DNA from: Mycogone perniciosa
Lineage: Eukaryota; Ascomycota; Sordariomycetes; Hypocreales; Hypocreaceae
Reading direction: 5' to 3'
Assembly: GCA_025331125.1 (NCBI GenBank)
Contig: JAOALB010000030.1
Coordinates: 124,001-188,000 of the forward strand
DNA: 64,000 nucleotides
The notes under the pieces are model-generated. The model ran no database searches. It had not been told where the DNA came from and saw nothing but the letters and a program-made list of their open reading frames with translations. Shown here in pieces: positions 1-11,066 of the stretch (position 1 is the first letter of the stretch; the number at the start of each line of letters is the position of its first letter). Made by a program: the position numbers and the translations under genes.

Positions 1-130
1 TCTCCTCGTTAACATCAACATCGAACAGGGTATCTAGGACTCTTCTCCTCATCCACTGCGTGCCAATTCATCCCCAAAGGCAACCTCGTCACTCTGACCG
101 AACGAACGGCGGTCAATCTCCCTGTTGATC

Positions 131-1231
131 ATGGATGTCTCCTACAATCCACATGCTGAGCGCGCTCGTCGCAAGAATCGCTCATCCACAAACATCAACC
201 ACCTTACGCTCGCGCCTTTAACGACCAAACTTCCTCTCAATGACGTCGACGCCGTTTCCAACTCCAGCGCTCCCTTCCCTCGCCCAAGCACGTCCTATCT
301 CCAGGGCAAATCTGCCCCTACAACACCGCGTCTGCTCGCGAGCTCTGCTACGAAGCCTCGCTCACGGTCAAAATCCCACAACCGCACTCCCTCCGCCCCG
401 GGAGAGCCGATTACGAAAAGCAAGTCGTCATCGCACCTGGTCAATACCAATGCGCGAAGAGCCGTGTCTGGCACTACCACACCACGACAACGACACGACG
501 ACAAAACCGACGGTGACTGGCTGTTGAGGACTGGTGCATTCATGACTTTCGAGGCGAGAGAATACAAGGGCCAGGCATGGCTTGTGTCGCGTCAAAGCTC
601 GACCAGCCTCACGGGCACGCGCGATGCCGATGAAGAGGCCTTCGAGCGTGAACTTGCCCGTGAGCGCGAAATGACTAGCCGACATGCTAGCAGGCGTGGC
701 AGTCTTTCCTTAGTTACCGATGACGACATGTCCATCATCGGGAGCAAAGTTCCCAGCCGATTCAATAGCCGGTCTCACAGCATTGTCGAGAGCCGGAGCC
801 AGCTTCTCACACCACTAGATAGGGTAGAGGACGACTCCTACTTCCCAACCCAAGAGTACATCCCTGGGCCTGACTTTGTCGACCTCGACGAGAAGCTCGA
901 GCAGTTGGAGCAGGATACAGCAGATAATGATGAGGCTGATGTTAAGAGGCTGCTGCGACGTAGCAATTCGGGCAAGGGCTCTTGGATGAGTAACGTCATT
1001 GGATGGTCACTCTTTTCAGTAGACGAGCATGAGGAAGACCCAGACGAGGACTCGGAAGATGATGACACATTGGGAGATTCCCGGTCACTGGCCGATCGCA
1101 GCGCATGGCTCAAGCGTCACTGCGAGGGTCCGTTGGACCCCGAAGACTTAATACCGCCTCCAAGGACAGATGAGGGTGGCTGGAGCGACGCGGCTTGGCT
1201 GCTGAGCGTGGCAAGCAAGGTCATCTTTTAA
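131..1231 (+). CDS. DUF3984 family protein
   Basis: Single-exon gene of 366 residues. The first ATG in frame is at 131; the frame is open a little further upstream but has no ATG there. The N-terminal half is basic and rich in Ser, Thr and Pro (Arg/Lys-rich first 20 residues, then SRSKS-type stretches). The C-terminal half is acidic (DEHEEDPDEDSEDDD near residue 305) and ends in a block, GGWSDAAWLLSVASKVIF, that I recognise as the conserved end of the fungal DUF3984 family. The length fits that family. No catalytic motif, signal peptide or membrane segment is seen. The molecular function is unknown; low complexity at both ends suggests a largely disordered protein. Only about 130 bases of upstream sequence lie in the window. 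Confidence 0.85.
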   Translation: MDVSYNPHAERARRKNRSSTNINHLTLAPLTTKLPLNDVDAVSNSSAPFPRPSTSYLQGKSAPTTPRLLASSATKPRSRSKSHNRTPSAPGEPITKSKSSSHLVNTNARRAVSGTTTPRQRHDDKTDGDWLLRTGAFMTFEAREYKGQAWLVSRQSSTSLTGTRDADEEAFERELAREREMTSRHASRRGSLSLVTDDDMSIIGSKVPSRFNSRSHSIVESRSQLLTPLDRVEDDSYFPTQEYIPGPDFVDLDEKLEQLEQDTADNDEADVKRLLRRSNSGKGSWMSNVIGWSLFSVDEHEEDPDEDSEDDDTLGDSRSLADRSAWLKRHCEGPLDPEDLIPPPRTDEGGWSDAAWLLSVASKVIF

Positions 1232-1877
1232 AACAAACAGTACACGACCTAAGGAGAGTCGGATTCTATACAGATATGTTAATTGCTTTTGTGACGGCGT
1301 TGAATACATGAATCACTTAGCTGCAGCACACGTCAATTTTTGTCTTACCTTACTTGGCAGTACTCCGTTGTAGTATTAACATGGATCACCATAAATGCGG
1401 AGTATGCTCAGGACTATCTATCTAGGTGCCTGGATATTGCTTCTCCTTAACGGCGACCCGATGACAATTATCCCCGAGTATATGGGACCAACAATGCTGA
1501 AAAATCCCTCTCTATCTCAGCTTGTGCCAATCCGAGGCTGGAGGCAGGTTTATCAAAATCAAATCTACGATAAAGGAACCAACAACAGCAACAACACAAG
1601 GATCGGATACCGCCCACCCGATCTTGGGACACGGGATAAGGCAGAGAGGGTCCTACGGAGTAATACAAGCCGGACTAGTACTACTACTACAACTATTATT
1701 GCCCATTGCTCTGATCAGAGGTTTAAACTTGTCAGTGGTCCGGGGGATCACCCTGCAGGGTCCACAAGGGGATTTAATGAGCAATCTTGAACTTGATCAA
1801 ATCGTTGATGCCACAGCATCTCCACCAATCGGGCATATCCCTTCATACGAGCACGGGTGCCCGAGCTGTATGCACAA

Positions 1878-1902
1878 GATGATGATGATGATGATGATGA
1901 TG
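1878..1902. repeat. Trinucleotide microsatellite (GAT)n
   Basis: About eight uninterrupted GAT units in non-coding DNA; a simple-sequence repeat and a possible polymorphic marker. Confidence 0.9.
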
Positions 1903-1929
1903 GTCTTTCGGCTTCAAGGGACGGAACAA

Positions 1930-1962
1930 GCCAGGAGCAAGCCAGGAGCAAGCCAGGAGCAA
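1930..1962. repeat. 11-bp direct tandem repeat, three copies
   Basis: Three exact head-to-tail copies of GCCAGGAGCAA, just downstream of the GAT microsatellite. No coding role is seen. Confidence 0.9.
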
Positions 1963-3445
1963 GCCTCTTCTTCATCAGTTCGGCCTTAGCTGATAAAACC
2001 GTACTTCGTACATCCGAAGAACTCCGTATAATATATGAGTAACATGCACTCCGTACTTCGTAGCACTACCATTATTACTGCATACGCGCAAATGCCGAGC
2101 TCGTCAGGGGTCCAGTGGTTGGTTGAAAACGTCAAATCATGGAGCTATGCACAGAGGGCTCGTACGAGTATTCGTGCAAAACACACGGAGCATCATCATC
2201 ATCATCCTGGCGCCTTAGCCCCCAAATCACATACCTGGTCATGAGGACAACAGGAATGCAATCGGCTTTTCCTCCACCGCCTGAATGGGCTTTAAATAAA
2301 TACCTACCGGTAAAAACTCCCGTCTTGAAACAGCAGCCGTTGGACGGTGAGCCAGCGCTAAGTCTGTTTCCTTACGTAGCTTTGCGTGTGATAGCTCATT
2401 ATTGGTCGCAGTTGCACATTAGCACGTTAGCACATATTGGTATTAGAGTGTTTTTCTTCAGCCAAGTGAGACAATGGTCTCGAATCCCTCTCGATCCCCC
2501 TCACTCCTCGCTGTTGTTAGGTAGCAATAGTACGAGTAGTAGTTCTGATGATGGTGAATGTCTCATTGCCGCTATACGCCAAGCTTAATTATTCTCTGTT
2601 TTCATTATTATTATTTTTGGGGTCATTCTCTTGGCGCCATTGATTGGGCTTCCAAGCAAACATGTTTTAGGTTGATGCCATGGGTTTGGTAACGATAGAC
2701 ATGGGCCGTTAGCCGTGCGGAAGAGGCGTCTTGCTCGATGTAATAGTGCCTCAGCCATATATGTGTAGGTGTGTAACATGGGATCGAAGGAATCTTATAC
2801 TACCAGTACTATCAAGCCTCTACAATATGGTACTGCAGCCCAAGGATGCTCACTCCGTACTAACAGTAGTGGTGCTCGTATGAGCTGATATCAAAACCAC
2901 ATCATCTTTAAATACGAGTGGTGGGTTTTCACCCAAACATGCAGCGTCTACCAGGGTCCCCCCGGACCATTCTGTTAGTCTCACTCGCCACTTATCATTG
3001 TCACGCTTCACACCAACGGATTGAACCGACTTCGCCTCAAAACGGCCCCCGTTTTTGCTCGCCGACCCTTCTCCCCTGTCCTGTCAGAGGCCCAGAGGAG
3101 GCTGATGACGATGCCGATCTCACTCACCTCACCTCGCTGCATGCGTGCGAGCTAGCTCCCCCCTGTCCAGATCCTTGTCATTAGAGTCCGTGGGTCTCTT
3201 TTGACAGCACAGCACAGGATCGAGCGTCGATCTCGTCTTTGTCTCTCTTTCTTTTCCCTACTCCCCTTTCACCGTATTGAAAACTTGACTTGTATATTAT
3301 CTCCTCTCCTCCTCTCACGAATAATCTGGTTGAGGATGGTTCCCGCCTAATGGCTGTTGATCACAGCGAAAATGTTGCTCGAATCTAAGAGGCCGCATTC
3401 CACAGCATCACCGCCATCTTCGACTCCTCCGTGGTACCATTGAAG

Positions 3446-4423
3446 ATGGCCCTGGATGGCAACGATGCCTCCAACGGCCAGCCGCAATACGACCGAATCC
3501 ACATCATCATCTACGTCTTCCTCAGCATAGCACTGTACAATGTCGTCGAGCTTGTCATTCGCATAGCCACCACGTTTAGGCGCTTCCGGGGGCTCTATTG
3601 CTGGAGCTTCCTTGTTGCGACATGGGGCATCGGGTTCAACGCGGTGGGATACCTTCTTAGGGCCCTGCCGGAGACCCCGTCGTCATACGTTTATACTACC
3701 ATCACTCTGATCGGTTGGATCAGCATGGTTACTGGGCAGTCGCTGGTGCTGTATTCCCGACTGCACATTGTGCTGCACTGGGAAAATTTCCTGCGCGGCA
3801 TTCTGGTCATGATTATCGCCAACGCTATATGGCTCAGCATACCTATAGCGGTCTTGGTGTACCTATCCAACTCGCCCAACTCGGTTCCATATCTTGGTCC
3901 GTATTCCATCTTTGAGAAGCTACAGTTGACTGTCTTCTTCGTCCAAGAGACCCTCATCTCAGCCATATACGTTGCAGAAACATGCAAGATCCTACGGAGC
4001 TACAGTGGCCTCGCAGACTGCGGACGACGAGGACTCATGTGCCAGCTCATCCTCATCAACATCTCCATTGTCTTTCTCGACATCAGTATTCTGTGCCTCC
4101 AGTTTTCAGACCACTACGATCTCCAGACGGCTTGGAAACCCCTCGTGTATAGCATCAAGCTCAAGATGGAGTTTAGTGTTCTCAACCGCTTAGTTGAGCT
4201 GTCGCAGCATGTGCGGCGCAATCGCGGCCTTGCCCTCATCGATATGCCGCCTGTGGATGCGACTGGTTTACCGCTGGATCTGATGGTGGACGATGGCAGG
4301 ACACTGGGCGGCATAAGTATCAACGAGACACCGTCTTATTCGAGGACGCCGTCGAGTGCTGGCCACAAGTGCAAGGCCAGCCAGCCTGATGCAAAGGTAT
4401 CAGCGGTGCATGAGCAAGCATGA
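3446..4423 (+). CDS. Seven-helix membrane protein (DUF7703-like)
   Basis: 325 residues. The ATG at 3446 is the first in frame and gives MALDGNDASNG before the first helix. About six clear hydrophobic segments and one weaker one are visible, at roughly 17-40, 50-72, 80-105, 115-137, 155-175, 195-215 and 226-245. A hydrophilic tail of about 80 residues follows, presumably cytosolic. The pattern fits a widespread fungal family of plasma-membrane-type proteins that I know as DUF7703; no Schiff-base lysine in the last helix marks it as an opsin, and no catalytic motif is seen. A receptor-like role would be inference only. The gene is convergent with the NLR gene downstream. The leader upstream is pyrimidine-rich (CT tracts about 3230-3320). 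Confidence 0.8.
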   Translation: MALDGNDASNGQPQYDRIHIIIYVFLSIALYNVVELVIRIATTFRRFRGLYCWSFLVATWGIGFNAVGYLLRALPETPSSYVYTTITLIGWISMVTGQSLVLYSRLHIVLHWENFLRGILVMIIANAIWLSIPIAVLVYLSNSPNSVPYLGPYSIFEKLQLTVFFVQETLISAIYVAETCKILRSYSGLADCGRRGLMCQLILINISIVFLDISILCLQFSDHYDLQTAWKPLVYSIKLKMEFSVLNRLVELSQHVRRNRGLALIDMPPVDATGLPLDLMVDDGRTLGGISINETPSYSRTPSSAGHKCKASQPDAKVSAVHEQA

Positions 4424-5038
4424 GAGGGGACGAGCAATGGCACTATGATTTATCGACACAATCTCGAACATGGTTATACTGGGTTTCCTTTACGATTACG
4501 CAATTTCAGGGGATGGGGAGTTAGGGTGGTGACAATGACAATGGAGCGGCATTCGATCCTGGCGTTGGTGGTATTAGGGGACAACGGGTCTGGGACATAG
4601 TATTATCATTTTGGGGGGCATTTCTACGGCGACTACATTACACACACGATTTAGGCAGCATGCATGCGGCCGGGCCGCGTCCTTGATCGGAGACGCTCGA
4701 CCCTCGGCAGGCCCCGAAACACGGCCTCCGTGGTGGATCTCGGAATCCTCCAGAGCCGGCTGTGGAGTTGTGTACTCACCCGACTCATTGATGACTGACT
4801 TGTCTAATACCTAAGGTAGTCTAAGAAATAACATGTATTTATCTCGTTTTTGGTGTAATTCTACCATTGTATGTAATGATATCTGTGTTGTGAGTGGCAC
4901 TGTATCTGGCAAACCCGTTCGTGGGGCGGAGCTTGGTGGTGTGTGATTGACATCCATAGATCAAATCAAGGACGTTGGCACTAAATGGAAAGTTCTGAAA
5001 TAGGCTCCAAAGTAGAGTGATCTGAGTAACGAGAGTAA
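4424..5038. other. Convergent 3' intergenic region
   Basis: About 0.6 kb between the 3' ends of the seven-helix protein gene and the NLR gene. It should hold both terminators. I see no gene or notable repeat. Confidence 0.6.
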
Positions 5039-8000
5039 CTACCTATCACTGTCACGAGAAGGGGTTGCTTCATCAACCGCGTCCCCCAAACCAGCCTGGC
5101 GGAGAATTTCCGTCTCAACTCCTATTTCAATAAGATATGCTGCTGTTTCCTTCCGGGCATGCAGCATTTCTGCGTCATAATATCGTTTTGTCGCAGGACG
5201 TCGACTATGGCGGAGTGCTTCAACTGCACGCTCCCTGCCGACGCGGTTGATCATAACCTCCAGGGAATCCTTCAATGCGCAGTACGCGGCGGCTGTAAGG
5301 GCACTGCCAAAATCCCCCCTAGCGAGGACCATCGCAGCATCAGCACCGGCTTCCAACAGAAGTTCTAGCACTTCGTTGGATATGGGAAATTGGAATTTTG
5401 CAAGTTGAATAATCGCAGCCTCGAGTACGCTGCCGTAATGACCGACCGTCAAGGGTTGGTTGACGTCTGCGCCGTAGTCGATGAGCGTCCGGACAATTTC
5501 TGCTTTGTTTTGGCCATATGGGGAAATTGCTGCCGCAAGAGCACTCCCGTACCTGCCCGATTTCGCGGCAGCATTCGCATCAGCACCTGCGTTGAGAAGA
5601 ATTTTGATACACTGGAGATTGCCGGAATCCGCCGCCGCAATCAGGAGGCTGCCATAGTATCCGCCATCGGTAAACAACTCGTTCACATCGACAAGACCGT
5701 CTTGATCCACAAACCACTGTAACATCTCAGGATGGGACTTTGCTGCAATCTGAGCGGCACTCCCATAACGGGGAACTCTCATACTCACATCTGCTGTTGC
5801 CTCTTTTACAAGAAACTTGACAACATTGTAATTGTTGTTATGGAGTGCGAGACAAAGCGCCGAGGCGTGTCGATTGGCAAGTGGGTGATTGACATCAATC
5901 AACTCCGTCAAACACTTGCAAATGGTCATGTGGTTTTTCGCGGCTGCAATCGCAAGGGAATTCTGGTGAGTATATTCGCATTCTTTCAAGGCAGCCTCCT
6001 CGCAGACTTTGCCACTCTCCCACCAGTCACGCAAAGTGTAGTAAAACCCGAAGTGACACATGGGAAACAAGGCAATGTCACTGGGAGTCAGAAGGTTTGG
6101 ATTGGGAGCATTGAACTGGCGATACCTCTGCGTCTCCAGCATCTCCCGCATCTCCCGCATCTCCCGTATGATGTCGACCCATTCACGATATCGGGCGCTG
6201 CTCTCTTCGGGCGATCCGAGAAAGCTCATAAGAATCGCTGAGAGCTCTGAATTTGCCTTTGGTGCCTCCCTGGAGCCTAGCCATCTGTCATATCGCGCGA
6301 CGTGCTGAGGCCATAAGTTCATGGCATATGCGAAAAAATGGCATCCTTCATCACTCTCGTCCAAAGTGCTTCGCTGGGAGTCGAAACTATCTTGTAGCTC
6401 TGTTCTCAAATGAGGATTCACAAGAAGGCCGAGCAAAACTTTGGAAACAAACAAATCACAATCGTCCAGAGTCAAAATCCCGGACTCGAAGTACTCAGCG
6501 ACAGAGGCATGTGAGAACATCCACACATCCTTCTCCGCATCAATAGCAAGGAGGTCCTGGCAAAGTGATAGGATATGTTGTTGAGTTTGCTCCTCTTTTT
6601 GCACTACCGTCGTACCTTCCGGGACATACCGGATGGCTTCCAGCAGGCAGTTGACTGAGAGTGGCTTAATAGAGCACATCACCCATTTGATGGCACGCTC
6701 AGCTAGAGCGAAGTCGTTGGGATCGCAACTTTCGATATCTCCCCACAATCGGTCGTATGCCTCAGTCAAACCAGTAGGTAAGGTATGGGCCCAGTGATAG
6801 ATCGCATCATCTGATGTGCATCTCTTGAGAGTTTGGACCTGTAGGCAAACCCACTGAAATCTACAGCCGCATTCTATGTTAGCACGCAACACAAGACGAA
6901 ATGTTTTTTTTTTAAACTGAAGCTTACATTCTGCCCTTCTGCGTAAAGATATCCGTGATCTCGTCCTGGGTCCTCTCACTGCAGCCCTTAAAGAAGGCGG
7001 TTGAGTAGAGCTTGGCCTCGAGGAATCTCTCAATGTCGCGTTGCTGGTTGCTGGCATCGACCATGATGGCCGATCTACCCCCGATTGTTTCGATATACGG
7101 GCAGTCTGGACGACTCGATATAAAAACCTTGACAGGTTTAATTGACTTCTCCATTATGCCAGCGAGGAATTCTGCCAGATTATATGACGTGGCATCAGAT
7201 TCGTCCAGAGCATCAAGAATAATGGTCGTCTTCGAATACAGATTTAGGGACTCCAGGATCAGCTCCTCGCACTTCTCATAGCTGTGAATCATCAGCCATC
7301 TATACCGGTTAACGAGTTTTTCTTGGATGTGATCGGAATCACGAGCCTTGCTAGACAACTGGCGAACAAAGCTCTTAAAGACAACAAGAGGGTCTTGCAG
7401 CAGAGAGGGCCCAAACCGGCGGCAATAAAAATAGGCAAACCCTTCATCATGTTGTGATGTTTCCAAGATCGCCTCGATATGATCAATCACCTTGGAGGTG
7501 AGGTATGTCTTGCCAGTGCCGACTAGTTCATGTTAGAACTAAGATAGACAAGGTGTAAAAAAGGACATTCGACAGCTACTTACCGGTTCCTTTAAGCCAC
7601 AGTAGTGTCGATGATGAGGGTATATTCAGCCAAGCCTGAAAGTCTTTGTTCTTCAATAGCCACTCCCCAGTATTTTCGATCCTTGACCGCGCGACGGCGG
7701 CATGGTTCTTGCTAAAATTTTCTGAGCTGATGTTGCTCCAGATTTCCTCTCTCTCAACATCGCTGACCGCCCGTCGAGACATGGCTACTCCATTGTCTAT
7801 CCGGGTAAGTGGATATGATAATTGGCCTAATTGTGTTATTAAATCCGGTGTTCCCTTGTTGACTTGCCCAGATGACTTGGCACTGCGCGAGGCTTCACAG
7901 CTTTGAACTTGGAGGTCAAACTTTTGCTCCTTCTTGAAGAGGTCCGAGACAAGACTACCAGCCTCCTCAGGTTGGAGGATTGCGTTGAAGATTTGGCTGA

Positions 8001-10772
8001 CCACCTCTCCACCAAATAGGCCCTTAGGCTCGGCTAACAGCTCTATTATGGCGACATACAAGTCGAGAAGGGCGTCGTGCATTTTTGACAGCCGTTTTGT
8101 CAGTCGTCTGTTCAATGTAGAGAAGCTCGTACAGCTGACCCCTGCATACGATGCGTACAAACCACTGAACTGTTCCGACGAGAGCAGCCATCTGCTCGGC
8201 TTCATTGACTGGAATCTGAGGATAATTAGCTTCCTGATGCGCGAGGCCTCATTGTTGTGCTTTTCATTCTATACTTTTTTCCTTCAAGAAAGATACAGAA
8301 GAAATTCCATTAAGCCAAACTCACTGTCATAATTGCCTTCACAACGGCCCATGGCGCACTAGGTTGTAATGGAGCGAAGGCCATGGTGGTGTCCCCAACC
8401 TTGGTAAGAAAGTTGACAGCATCGGTAACAAACTCGCGAAGGATAATCGTCTGGTTACCAATTGGGATTTTCAGAGGCTTGTCTTCCTGTTCTGCAAGCC
8501 TTTTATCCTCGATAAGGCGAATGAGTTCCCCAATTTGCTCCTTTGGGTTTGTTCGGTCCGAGGAGTTGTGCCCTAGACTTTGAATCCATTTCTTGGTTCT
8601 GTCGTCGGACTTGCTCAAAGCTTTACCCCAAAGATCTAAAGAAAGTGTTGGCAGCTGGGGGATAGATGTGGAGGAAGAGGACCCCGCTGGTGGGCCGCTT
8701 GCTACAGGATCCAAATGTGACTGGTAAGCTCCCGAACTTATCAAAGTTTGGAGGAATTTGTCGTCTTCCGCGGCGGGCACATAACAGTGCCGGGTAAAGC
8801 CAACCCAATCCTCATTGGTGTCCGGAATGGGGACGATGCCATCGGGCTGAAGTTTAGTGTCACCGTCAGGGTCAGCCAGGAGATTATCTGTGCCTGTCAT
8901 TTCGATGTCTTCATCGGAGGCGGCGAGGTCGGAAAGTTTCCCTAGATCTTCATCACGAGATGAATTAACGCTTTCATCAATGTCAACAGAGTCGCTGTTG
9001 ATATCGTCCCCTGAAGCCTCTCCCTTCTCTTGCAGAGATGCCAATCGTATGGTCAGAAACATAAGCACTTGTAGGTGTGATGCAATATGTCGTGACGTTG
9101 CCTTGGCGTCCTCAGCAATTAATGGTCTCTCTGAGTTGTCTGAAGAATCGTCTGACTCATAAGACATCATAGAAGCATCATCAGCTGCTCTGTGGGGATT
9201 GGGATTCCGCATCTCAAGTGTAACTCGGGCGCTTTTTGTAGACTCTTCCTCGATTGGCTCCTTCGGCCTCTTGGCCAAGGCCACCTCCACTGGATTCTTT
9301 ACTTCTTCGATTGTGAAACAGCATAGAGGACACTCGTTCCATGATCTTGGCTTCTCCATCTTGCTTTGTCGAGAAATGACCTGAAACTCTTCTGTCGTAA
9401 ACTGATTCACATGAGATTCTTCCATGTGGGAAAAGAGGGCCCCTGAATCAGCGTAGGAGTTCTGATTTCCGTCGCAAATTGCGCATATCCAAAGATAAGA
9501 CATGAAGATATCTTGATGCCAGTGTCGACTGTGGTTCCGCATATGCTCAAACCACTCGTCAAAGTTTGTATAGGATGGATGAGCGTCAGGACACTTTTCC
9601 GAAATACACAAATAAGGCTTCAGATCTCGATCGACATGTCGTCTGCACCACCAAAGTTAGCGTACGATACTAGACACCCCGATTCTTTCGCCCACTGGAC
9701 ACATACCGCCATTCACTACTTGATATGTTTTTGCTGAGTTCCTCGGCGCACCACTCACAAGTCGTAGCGCTTCTGTCCTTCATGACTGGTGGATCCGGAT
9801 AGTTCCCTTGTTTAATTTGGATAGACGAAGTCTTATGCAATCGTGAGGGCGATTCCCCTATGTGCCTTACGCGCTCTCTGATCTGTTTCGTGTTGATGGA
9901 AGACAAATCTGACATGGGTGCAGTATATCGGTTCCTCGGAATATTGGCAGATCGGAGAGTCACTGTCGGAGGCCGCTGCTTTTGCTTTTCGGTAGTCTCA
10001 AGCGAAGTCGCCTTCGTACTACTCTCCGCAACTTCACTGATGACAGGCATAACCGGTATCGAGTCTGTGCGACGAGCCTGGAGCTTCTTCTGGCGATTCT
10101 TGAAACGTAACATATCCTCAAACCTTCGGGTCATTGACCTGCCAAGATGGTCTTTGAGGGATCTATGTGCACTTGGATATAGTGTTTGGACAACGAGGTG
10201 AGACAAAGCCTCAAAGGGCCTTGAGTCCAATCCGGCTGCTAACATCTTGGCTCTAGTATCAATTTTGCTGCGGGATGACTGCCGAATCGCAACACCCAGA
10301 CGATTCAACCTAGAGAGAGCTTCTTCGATCGCCTCTAAAGCTTCTCTACGTCGTTTCTCAGTCCTGGCTTGAGGCGGGCCAATTTCCGATGCCGTCTCCT
10401 TCTCATCATCGACATGACTAGTCTCTTCAGATTCGATAACTGCAGAGTGCTTAGAGAAGTACCTAGAGGAATATATTTTCGCATTTCGCGCTTACACTGG
10501 TTCAAACTTTGTCGGATGATATCTAGGAACCGAGCAACCAAATCCTGAAGATCTGGCAGATTTCGGAGTCTCGTATCAAGACACTGACTTTTTCGCGCAA
10601 ACACGCCGACCTGAGCAGCCCATGCTGCAAAGCGTTGCTGGTATTCTGTGAACAAGTCGATTGCCGCCGCCCATTCTTTCGGTAGCTGCAATAATGCAGT
10701 ATCAAAAAGCTTTTCGCATTCGCAAGCCAAGTTGTAAAGAAGATCACCATCATCACTAGCTGAGGACGCCAT
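5039..10772 (-). CDS. NLR-type protein: C2H2-like N-terminus, NWD, NACHT, ankyrin repeats
   Basis: Six exons on the minus strand: 10772-10496, 10439-9707, 9642-8325, 8208-7584, 7522-6928, 6860-5039, giving 1789 residues. Residues 1-430 resemble the N-terminus of fungal acuF-like C2H2 proteins: an LACECEKLF start, a CEWCAEEL Cys pair near 320, and a following DLKPYLC...EWFEHMRNHS block. About 650-960 matches the NWD/NACHT-NTPase N-terminal domain. Walker A GTGVGTGKT lies near 983-991, Walker B TIILDALDE and the SSRPD sensor follow, and ankyrin-type repeats (YGSAL.AA) fill about 1480-1730. The family senses non-self or damage through the repeats and oligomerises through NACHT to start cell death. 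Exon 4: the better-looking acceptor (exon start 8215) gives conserved NWD sequence that runs out of frame; the acceptor 7 nt downstream (8208) keeps the frame open. It may therefore be damaged. It is divergent from the S8 protease gene. Confidence 0.8.
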
Positions 10773-11066
10773 GTCTGAGTTTGAGGTCTCCCTGGAGCCG
10801 GTTTGCCAAAGCTCAACAGCTGGAATTGTTAATGCAGAAGAAAAAATCCCTCGTCTTTCTCGGAATCCTGTTCAAGCACTCGGTATCAGCTTGGCAAATT
10901 GCATTGATTGGGGCAGAAACATCCCACGACTGCGGGGTGCCTGCCTGCATGAGCTGGGCACTGAATCCCCTCTTCCTCCATATCAATGTCACGCTGACGA
11001 CCATCCTGAAATCTCGCCGCTGATTGTACTTTTTTATGACTATTAACGACCAGTAGGCCTTCACAG
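10773..11066. promoter_or_regulatory. Shared divergent promoter region, NLR and S8 protease
   Basis: The 294 bases between the start codons of two head-to-head genes must hold both core promoters and leaders. Such a short shared promoter suggests co-regulation. No specific factor site is claimed. Confidence 0.5.

Larger units (their letters stand above)
1232..3445. other. Intergenic region, no supported gene
   Basis: About 2.2 kb between the DUF3984 gene and the seven-helix protein gene. Short open frames here are interrupted, built on simple repeats, and resemble nothing I know. It holds an ATG/GAT trinucleotide run, an 11-bp tandem repeat, a CAT run near 2190 and several copies of the TACTCCGTA/TACTTCGTA motif (about 1360, 1995-2030, 2047-2062, 2850). 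The pyrimidine-rich stretch about 3230-3320 probably belongs to the promoter and leader of the next gene. Confidence 0.6.

Noticed and set aside
2139..2588. A 149-codon open frame
   Set aside because: Low-complexity (Ser and His runs from simple repeats), no conserved pattern.
10440..10495. A 23-nt intron between GTACTT and CTGCAG in the NLR first joint
   Set aside because: Too short for a fungal intron. The upstream donor GTAAGC gives a 56-nt intron with the same acceptor and the same reading phase.
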